From positions 1 to 56,278 of the forward strand of contig CAWUVH010000016.1 in assembly GCA_963925895.1 (NCBI GenBank): a DNA stretch of 56,278 nt. Direction: 5' to 3'. Shown piece after piece: positions 50,466 through 56,278 of this stretch. The position numbers and the translations under genes were made by a program. Positions within the stretch are counted from its first letter, which is position 1, and each line of letters starts with the position of its first letter. The notes under the pieces are model-generated. The model made no database searches. It was not told where the DNA came from and worked only from the letters and a program-made list of their open reading frames with translations. Origin of the DNA: Eutrophovita sp913057845 (GTDB lineage Bacteria; Pseudomonadota; Gammaproteobacteria; Burkholderiales; Eutrophovitaceae).

Positions 50466-51230
50466 TCAGCGTTTCTGTTTATTCAAATAATAGAGTTTGA
50501 CGTATTTATAGTAAGCACCCTCAGCATTTGACACCGCGAGCAAAAAGCCCTCGGCTCCATCCAAAAAACCAGCCTTTGTTACATAAGTTTTAAAAAAAGC
50601 TCCAAGCCCATGAATGAAAGCTGTAATCAGGCTCGATCCTTGGCCAGCCTCGGCCAACTGCTGAGCCCCTAAGGATGAATACCGATTAAGTTTCTCAAGG
50701 ACGTCCTCAAGAGAATCAAAAGAATCATGAATTATATGATTAACCAATTTCCTCGATTTGCTTTCGAAAATCAGACGCTCATGCACCAAGCTTCTACTAA
50801 AATGAGCGCACCCTTTACGGAACAATCTAGGCACATACTCAGGGGACCATCCCCCGTGACGCATCTCTTTTCCGCAATATTTTAAAATCCTAGGAATTTC
50901 AAAAACATCATCAAGTGGTGATAGAGCAATAACACTTTTTATTTCAGCTGCCAACTCAGGAGTAACATACTCATCCGAGTCAATAGATAGGATCCAGTGT
51001 GACGATCCAAGGTCAATCGCTAAGTTTTTTTGTGGGCCAAAGCCATGCCAATCAGAAGTGTGGAATTTCACACCCCTCTCCCTAGCAATGGAAGCCGTCG
51101 AATCAACACTGCCATTGTCCAAAATGACAATTTCCGTAGCCCACCTCAAAGCATCCAAACAGGATGCTAGGGTACGCTCAGCGTTCTTTGTAATGATTAC
51201 GACAGAAATACTCGTCACTGTCGCATTCAT
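50466..51230 (-). CDS. GT2 glycosyltransferase, WaaE/KdtX-like
   Basis: A 254-residue family 2 glycosyltransferase. SVVIITKNAERTLASCLDALRW, the UDP-sugar-binding Asp region VILDNGSVDST, and the metal motif in LSIDSDEYVTPE are intact. The pattern GFGPQKNLAIDLGSSHWIL and the tail KTYVTKAGFLDGAEGFLLAV resemble the LPS core beta-1,4-glucosyltransferase WaaE/KdtX. It overlaps the downstream end of the next GT2 gene by 4 bases, so the two are coupled. Confidence 0.88.
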   Translation of the reverse strand: MNATVTSISVVIITKNAERTLASCLDALRWATEIVILDNGSVDSTASIARERGVKFHTSDWHGFGPQKNLAIDLGSSHWILSIDSDEYVTPELAAEIKSVIALSPLDDVFEIPRILKYCGKEMRHGGWSPEYVPRLFRKGCAHFSRSLVHERLIFESKSRKLVNHIIHDSFDSLEDVLEKLNRYSSLGAQQLAEAGQGSSLITAFIHGLGAFFKTYVTKAGFLDGAEGFLLAVSNAEGAYYKYVKLYYLNKQKR

Positions 51231-52045
51231 CGCCAGGAAAAATTACCGCTTTGTCTTATCCCATGGAGGGTCATATTAAAGCCAGCCATTTCAGACTTCC
51301 GCCATAACGCTTCAGCATTCTTGCGCTTCAAACGCCTCATCTTTCTCTCCAACCAATTCAGACCAAGAACTTTGTAATTTTTACGATGGCCGAGGGCCTG
51401 AAATGACGCCAACCCTTTTTCTTTTTTCATTTGATCCTGAGTGATAGAGCCGAAATGATGCAACCATACAGCGCCCGTAATTGCAGTCTGAATTTTAGCC
51501 TTTTCAAGCTCATTGAAAAAGATCGTATCCTCGTAACCAAGCAAGCGAGGCTTCGGAGTAAAATATCCTATCTCTGCCCACACAGTCTTGTGTACCGCTA
51601 AACAGACGGCATGCTTTGCACCCATTCTGGAGACAGCACTCATTCGTATTTCAGATTTTTTTGAAAAGTCCTCGAAATCATAATCCAAAGGACCTTCAAC
51701 CATTGAAGGGCTGATCACTTTAACGTTCAAAATTTGCGCGGCCTCAATGAGTCGTTCGGCCCAGCGCTTGCTCACCAGCACATCGTTATTCATAATAATG
51801 GTCCAATCCGCCTGCTGGACTAAAGCCCCTTGATTCCAAGCAATGCCGCAGCCAAGATTGGATTTGTTTAATATGACCCCACCAAACGATTGTGTCTTTA
51901 GATAATCTCCCGTGCCATCATGGCTGCCATTGTCCACCACGATCACACGATCCATGGGCGTTTCCGATTGAATCAGGCTATCAACACATTTTTTTGTATA
52001 CTCGACAGAGTTATAGCAGGCGAAGGTAATTGAGTAATCATGCAT
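51227..52045 (-). CDS. GT2 glycosyltransferase
   Basis: A family 2 glycosyltransferase with ITFACYNSVEYTKKCVDSLI, VVDNGSHDGT, and the metal motif in IIMNNDVLVS. The C-terminal third is basic (LGLNWLERKMRRLKRKNAEALWRK), suggesting membrane association. The frame opens at 52093; I use the ATG at 52045 because the family begins there (MHDYSITFACYN), but neither start has an ideal ribosome site, so the 16 extra residues may be real. The sugar and acceptor are unknown. It lies divergent from the GT17 gene. Confidence 0.85.
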   Translation of the reverse strand: MHDYSITFACYNSVEYTKKCVDSLIQSETPMDRVIVVDNGSHDGTGDYLKTQSFGGVILNKSNLGCGIAWNQGALVQQADWTIIMNNDVLVSKRWAERLIEAAQILNVKVISPSMVEGPLDYDFEDFSKKSEIRMSAVSRMGAKHAVCLAVHKTVWAEIGYFTPKPRLLGYEDTIFFNELEKAKIQTAITGAVWLHHFGSITQDQMKKEKGLASFQALGHRKNYKVLGLNWLERKMRRLKRKNAEALWRKSEMAGFNMTLHGIRQSGNFSWR

Positions 52046-52134
52046 ATCTCCACATTGCCCTTTTTTAAGCGCATCCATTAGAATAGTGTTCATATAAATT
52101 TATAATATCTTAAATTAATTCTGAACCCTCAAGC

Positions 52135-53025
52135 GTGCCAAAACCAAAACTGTACGACTGCTTTTGTTTTTTTAACGAAGAAATGTTGCTCCAACTTCGA
52201 ATGGACACACTTTGGGACCATGTGGACTACTTTGTTATCTCTGAGGCGAATTACACTCATAAAGGGCACCCTAGAAAAACCGTCTTCGACATTAGTAAGT
52301 TTGAAAAGTATAAATCTAAAATTCGTTATCAAGTGCTGGAAAAAAAACCAGCTGGAGCTAATGAATTTTGGAAGAATGAAAATTTTATCAGGAATAATAT
52401 CACTAGCGGCCTATACGACTCGAAACCAGAAGATCTGATACTCATATCCGATCTCGACGAAATACCTAATCCGAAAAAAATATCAAGCTACAATCCCAAA
52501 TTCCTACGCGGTGATTTTCTCCAAAACTACTACAGTTACTACTTAAACAACCTTTGGGTCAAGGATCCAAGCGCAAGGGATACTGAAAATCTCTCCGGGG
52601 TCATCTGGAAGGGAACAAAAATAACAACCATTGAACACTTCAATCACTTCTTTCGCGCTAATGCAACAAGCGTCAGACACTATAAATCAAGCGGTCCCTT
52701 ACGATCTTTGAAAAGAGCCTGGTTCAATACGCATCAAGTTCAAAACATTGAGCAGGGAGGATGGCACTTTACATGGGTGCTGTCCTTGGACGACATTATT
52801 AAAAAAATGGACAGTACCGCTCACACTTTTGATGATCCAAAATTCAGAGATAAATCATTCTTAGAAAAAACGATCCACGCTAATAGGGATTTTCAAGATC
52901 CTAACAAACACTATGTGACTTTGAAAATAGACAGCTCATTCCCAGAGCCCATGAGAAACAACCAAGCAAGATACAATGAGTTTTTAATGCCTCAGAAACC
53001 AAACTCAGACAGCGGCTACAGGTAG
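52135..53025 (+). CDS. GT17-family glycosyltransferase
   Basis: A 296-residue protein beginning at GTG (52135). KLYDCFCFFNEEMLLQLRMDTLWDHVDYFVISEANYTHKG matches the start of glycosyltransferase family 17, whose best-known member is eukaryotic beta-1,4-N-acetylglucosaminyltransferase III (MGAT3). The central ILISDLDEIPNPKKI carries the DxD metal motif typical of the family, and QQGGWHFTW-like QGGWHFTWVLSLDDI is also shared. No signal or membrane helix is visible. It is a single plus-strand gene between minus-strand sugar genes, so it may have been inserted separately. The donor and acceptor are unknown. Confidence 0.88.
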   Translation: MPKPKLYDCFCFFNEEMLLQLRMDTLWDHVDYFVISEANYTHKGHPRKTVFDISKFEKYKSKIRYQVLEKKPAGANEFWKNENFIRNNITSGLYDSKPEDLILISDLDEIPNPKKISSYNPKFLRGDFLQNYYSYYLNNLWVKDPSARDTENLSGVIWKGTKITTIEHFNHFFRANATSVRHYKSSGPLRSLKRAWFNTHQVQNIEQGGWHFTWVLSLDDIIKKMDSTAHTFDDPKFRDKSFLEKTIHANRDFQDPNKHYVTLKIDSSFPEPMRNNQARYNEFLMPQKPNSDSGYR

Positions 53026-53038
53026 CAACCTCGGGCAG

Positions 53039-53794
53039 TTATCTTGCCCAACGCATACGCCATAAAACCCCCTCGAAGGAATTCCAAGTTGGGAAATTCG
53101 AATGTCGATAACTCCATTTTCTAGAGGTGGCCCTAAGCCTTTTCTCTACTCTCATCCAAGAGTCGACACGCTTCTCAAATAAATCTCCTCCATACTTGGG
53201 GTATCGATCAGACGCTGGATGAGAATAGCCATATATACGATTTTTGAATTCTGCCGCTCTAATGACGTACATTTGGTCAGAGAATCCGTAACCGTAAGCA
53301 AACTCGTCATCGACACATATCGAATCCTTGTCAACCTCCTTAAACTTATAGTCCCACGCCATGTTAACGACTGATACATCAGCTCTTTCATTCAGCAAGG
53401 AAATAGCGTCGTCAAACCAAGAGGCTGGCGCCCGTTTAGGCACGGCTGCATCTCCAGAAAAGTGAGCTAAATAGTCGGTATCACATAGATAAATAGATAC
53501 CAACTCAGCTATTGAATAGTAATACCCCTTGCCCAAGTCAGATTTTCTAAGGTCAAAAAACTCTAACGCTGCTGCGGCATAGTCATCAACAAAAACGTAA
53601 TTATCAAGAACACCATCCTTAATAAGCTGGTCCGCGTAACGAGCAACTAACGTCGGGCTATCAACATTATTGATTAAAAGTAATCGCTTGGTCGCAGCTC
53701 GACCTACCCCAAGCATTACCTGCTTGATAAATCCCTGCTTCAATATGAATCGCCAATCTTTTTCCCATACCTTGGTCTCAACTGTAAGTGACAT
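53039..53794 (-). CDS. Unrecognised protein, possible GT-A glycosyltransferase
   Basis: I do not recognise the family. The ATG at 53794 has AAGGG 7 bases upstream, giving 251 residues (frame open to 53848). The order of elements recalls a GT-A fold: strand RLLLINNVDSPTLVARYADQL, VFVDDYAAAALEFF, then YLCDTDYLAHFSGDAAVP where GT2 enzymes carry the metal-binding DxD, and a C-terminal region rich in Trp/Tyr/Arg. The SGDA motif in place of DxD is unusual. Position between a GT17 gene and waaC supports a role in surface-sugar assembly, which remains inference. Confidence 0.75.
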   Translation of the reverse strand: MSLTVETKVWEKDWRFILKQGFIKQVMLGVGRAATKRLLLINNVDSPTLVARYADQLIKDGVLDNYVFVDDYAAAALEFFDLRKSDLGKGYYYSIAELVSIYLCDTDYLAHFSGDAAVPKRAPASWFDDAISLLNERADVSVVNMAWDYKFKEVDKDSICVDDEFAYGYGFSDQMYVIRAAEFKNRIYGYSHPASDRYPKYGGDLFEKRVDSWMRVEKRLRATSRKWSYRHSNFPTWNSFEGVLWRMRWAR

Positions 53795-53868
53795 CTTTAA
53801 ACCCTTATTAAAACCAAATTTTTCTAGATGAGGCTTTATTTTAAGCAATTGATCTTCCTCGGAGTAAA

Positions 53869-54879
53869 ATGATTGAAAAACTTATAACGAGACAGAACAG
53901 CCGATTAGCCGTGAACGCGCCGACGCGAGTCCTTATTATCAAAACTTCCTCATTGGGTGACGTTATCCATAACTTCCCAATGGTCTCAGATATAAACATC
54001 AAATTTCCAGCATGCGCAATAGACTGGCTTGTTGAAGAAGCTTACATTCCGTTGGTCAAGCTGCATCCATCGGTTGACCGAATTATTCCTGTTTCTTTAC
54101 GTCGATGGAGACGATCTATTTTTTCCAGAACAACCTGGCAAGAAGTCAGAAGCTGCATTCGCGAAATCAAGAAGCACTCGTACGATTTAGTTATGGATTC
54201 ACAAGGGTTAATTAAAAGTGCCGTCCTCGCAAAACTCGCAAACGGTCCGAGTTACGGATTTGGCGCGGGATACGCCAGAGAAAGTTTGGCCGGAATGAGC
54301 TATGACATTGGAATAAAGATTGACCGCGACCAGCATATGCTAGATCGGTGTCGCAAGCTAGCCGCCTCGGCTTTAAACTATCAAGCCCTAGGAAAACCGA
54401 ACTATGGCTTGATCAAAAACAACACATCCGACGACCAAAGCAATAAAGCTCTTATTCTTTGCTCATCAGCCCAAGCCAAGAAATTATGGCCTACGGATCG
54501 CTGGATCGAAGTCTGTCACTACCTGAGATCCTTGGGGTTTGACTGTCAATTCACATGGGGAAATCAGACAGACAGAGCTATTTGTGAGCAGATCTCATCA
54601 TCGGCTGGGGGTGAAATAATGCCTAAAATGCACTTGGGTGAGATTGCTGAATTAGTTAGCCAGTCTCGTTTAGTAGTTGGGCTCGATACCGGATTGTTAC
54701 ACCTCGCAGCAGCACTTGAAGTCCCTTTGGTTTCTATATTTGGCGCATCTGACCCTTTAAAAACAGGGCCAAGAGGAGATGGAATCATACAAAAATGTGG
54801 CTCTAAAAATCGCTTTCCGAGTGCCGACGAAGTGAAGTCAGCAATAGCAGCCATAGCGACTGTCTTCCGCAATGAGTAA
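53869..54879 (+). CDS. waaC: Lipopolysaccharide heptosyltransferase I
   Basis: WaaC adds the first heptose to the Kdo of the inner core. The 336-residue GT9 protein has VLIIKTSSLGDVIHNFPMVSDI, the diagnostic DWLVEEAY, DLVMDSQGLIKSAVLAKLA, and the donor site VVGLDTGLLHLAAALEVPLVSIFGASDPLKTGP. This fits WaaC better than WaaF. It is followed after 9 bases by waaA, and both start the inner-core pathway. Confidence 0.93.
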   Translation: MIEKLITRQNSRLAVNAPTRVLIIKTSSLGDVIHNFPMVSDINIKFPACAIDWLVEEAYIPLVKLHPSVDRIIPVSLRRWRRSIFSRTTWQEVRSCIREIKKHSYDLVMDSQGLIKSAVLAKLANGPSYGFGAGYARESLAGMSYDIGIKIDRDQHMLDRCRKLAASALNYQALGKPNYGLIKNNTSDDQSNKALILCSSAQAKKLWPTDRWIEVCHYLRSLGFDCQFTWGNQTDRAICEQISSSAGGEIMPKMHLGEIAELVSQSRLVVGLDTGLLHLAAALEVPLVSIFGASDPLKTGPRGDGIIQKCGSKNRFPSADEVKSAIAAIATVFRNE

Positions 54880-54888
54880 CTTAAATTG

Positions 54889-56154
54889 ATGTTTTTTTTA
54901 TATCAAATATTGGTTTGGATCCTTCTGCCGATAGCCATTCTTCGAGTCTTTGTTCGGAGTCGTACAGAACCCAGCTACCGCAATAATTTATCTGAACGTT
55001 TCGGGCTGTTGAAACCGAAAAAAGATGAGCCGGTGATTTGGCTGCACGCAGTATCAGTCGGCGAAATGCTCGCATGCCAACAGCTCGTCGAACACCTCGA
55101 GAGCAGATTTAAAGAATTTAATATACTCATCACATGCGCAACTCCTGGCGGGCGAGAAACTGCTAAGCAATTTATCTCTCCTAGAGTGAGCGTTGCTTAC
55201 TTACCCTTTGATATCAATCTTTTTATTTCAACCTTTATTCGACGCACCAAACCAGTATGCCTTTTGGTAATGGAAACTGAGATCTGGCCAACCCTCTTCG
55301 CAAAATGTTCAAAATATGAGGTGCCCATTTTCATGCTGAATGCTCGATTATCCGAAAAATCCATGCGAGGTTATCTCAAGCTCAAGGGGCTAAGCCAACA
55401 GACAATTGGATGCGTGTCAGGTATTTTAGCGCAAACAGAACATGACGCAGCACGACTGAGGCGCATCGGCGGAAAAGATATACTCGTCACCGGCAACCTC
55501 AAGTTCGACAGAAAAGCCACTTCTAAGCAACTCAAACTTGGCGAACATTTTCGCGAATTATTCGGAAAAAAAAGACGCATCGTGGTTGCGGCGAGCACCC
55601 ATGAAGGAGAGGAGGCAGCAATCATCGATAGCTTTATGTCTCGATGCTCAACAGATTGCCTTTTGGTTTTAATCCCCAGACACGCCCGACGCTTCACCAT
55701 CGTGATGGAACTAATCCAAAATCGAGGTCTGAAGGCAATCAAACGGAGCTCAGGGCAATCTGTTCCAGCGGATTGCCAGGTTGTTCTAGGTGACTCAATG
55801 GGTGAAATGTACAGTTATTATTCTTGTTCGGATGTGGTAATCATGGGGGGAAGCTTCGTTGCGCTCGGTGGACAAAACCCTATCGAAGCCTTATCGGTTG
55901 GAAAATCCGTCATTACAGGGCCTTATACGTTCAACTTCAGCGACATCATAGAAAAAGGGGTATCAGCAGGCGTTATTAGTACAGTTAAAAACAGCAACAT
56001 GGCCATGTCCTCAGTCAACGAATTAATATCAGATTGGGAGGCGACAAGCATAAAAAAGGTAGCCGCCATGCGGTTCGTCAACGAAAATGTTGGCGCACTT
56101 CTCAAAACAATAAATTATTTGGAAACGCAACGAAAAACTTGGCGTACCGAATAA
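54889..56154 (+). CDS. waaA: Kdo transferase
   Basis: WaaA (KdtA) transfers Kdo to lipid IVA. The 421-residue product has an N-terminal membrane anchor (about 1-20), the GT30 signature IWLHAVSVGEMLACQQLVEHL with the catalytic Glu, METEIWPTLFAKC, LNARLSEKSMRGY, and the donor site GGSFVALGGQNPIEAL. The frame can start at TTG 54886, but the next codon is ATG, so I start there. Coupled to waaC. Confidence 0.95.
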   Translation: MFFLYQILVWILLPIAILRVFVRSRTEPSYRNNLSERFGLLKPKKDEPVIWLHAVSVGEMLACQQLVEHLESRFKEFNILITCATPGGRETAKQFISPRVSVAYLPFDINLFISTFIRRTKPVCLLVMETEIWPTLFAKCSKYEVPIFMLNARLSEKSMRGYLKLKGLSQQTIGCVSGILAQTEHDAARLRRIGGKDILVTGNLKFDRKATSKQLKLGEHFRELFGKKRRIVVAASTHEGEEAAIIDSFMSRCSTDCLLVLIPRHARRFTIVMELIQNRGLKAIKRSSGQSVPADCQVVLGDSMGEMYSYYSCSDVVIMGGSFVALGGQNPIEALSVGKSVITGPYTFNFSDIIEKGVSAGVISTVKNSNMAMSSVNELISDWEATSIKKVAAMRFVNENVGALLKTINYLETQRKTWRTE

Positions 56155-56278
56155 CGAAACCTTGTCACCCTGATATCACTGAGTGCACGCTTAAATCGTG
56201 GTCTTCGAGCGGAATTTCGGGGACAATTTGAAGAGAAAACGCAGCAGCCACTGAGACAGACGGCTCAGGTAACCTAGA
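56155..56278. other. Flank after waaA, possible end of a minus-strand gene
   Basis: On the minus strand two frames are open from the window edge: one for 38 codons to a TGA at 56167-56165, and another for 28 codons with a Leu/Arg-rich pattern (YLSRLSQWLLRFLFK). Either could be the C-terminus of a gene running in from the right. The piece is too short to name. Confidence 0.25.

Overview
The window reads as core chromosome of a low-to-moderate GC betaproteobacterium (Burkholderiales-like), probably free-living, aerobic and Gram-negative. The placement rests on gene order that I recognise from this class: tolQRAB with ybgC and ruvB; ispE - tRNA-Gln - prs - rplY - pth - ychF; coxB-coxA-small ORF-ctaG-DUF2970-coxC with SURF1-ctaB-sco next to rpoH; gpsA-secB-grxC-rhodanese-gpmA; argB-HAD-slmA; and dac-DUF493-lipB-lipA. 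CoxB carries a C-terminal cytochrome c domain, as is common there. I saw no transposase, integrase, phage gene, CRISPR array, rRNA or toxin-antitoxin pair. No gene-free stretch exceeds 300 bases; the longest are 13566-13798 (233 b) and 39493-39709 (217 b).

Layout. 1-13565 is one long minus-strand block: tolB (cut by the window edge), tolA, tolR, tolQ, ybgC, ruvB, an unknown secreted protein, ruvA, ruvC, yebC, ychF, pth, rplY, prs, tRNA-Gln, ispE, lolB and a large TPR protein. 13799-18559 (plus) is an ABC-2 exporter set (ATPase, permease, GldG-like, DUF4340) running directly into mutM. 18561-22606 (minus) is an M16 peptidase pair, rsmD, coaD and a ferredoxin. 22752-26247 (plus) is ftsY-ftsE-ftsX and rpoH. 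26290-36567 is mostly minus: the cytochrome oxidase structural and assembly genes, DUF2244, bioC and bioB, with one inverted small gene (DUF2909). 36722-43877 holds trmL (plus), gpsA-secB-grxC-rhodanese (minus) and gpmA-envC-ctpA-thiF/moeB (plus). 43914-46140 (minus) is argB-HAD-slmA. 46272-49346 (plus) is a PBP5-like protein, DUF493, lipB and lipA. 49327-56151 is a lipopolysaccharide core cluster on alternating strands with two heptosyltransferase-type genes, two GT2 enzymes, a GT17-family protein, an unrecognised probable glycosyltransferase and waaA.

The most notable observations: (1) a textbook CIRCE/HrcA operator lies exactly over the probable promoter of rpoH, so the heat-shock sigma factor itself looks HrcA-controlled; (2) the PBP5-family protein at 46272-47423 has lost all three penicillin-binding motifs (SxxK, SxN, KTG) while keeping an intact frame and C-terminal domain, a pseudo-carboxypeptidase; (3) ctaA (haem A synthase) is missing from an otherwise collinear oxidase assembly cluster; (4) mutM is translationally close to an uncharacterised ABC/GldG/DUF4340 unit; (5) ybgC appears to begin at an AUU codon; (6) the LPS cluster contains a rare bacterial GT17 enzyme and an unrecognised protein. 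Several pseudo-enzymes occur here (PBP5-like, EnvC LytM domain, second M16 peptidase); the last two are normal for their families, the first is not.

Method limits: everything was read by eye from the sequence and from remembered family features; no alignment, HMM, promoter or folding program was run. Start sites moved from the longest possible ORF are explained in each entry.
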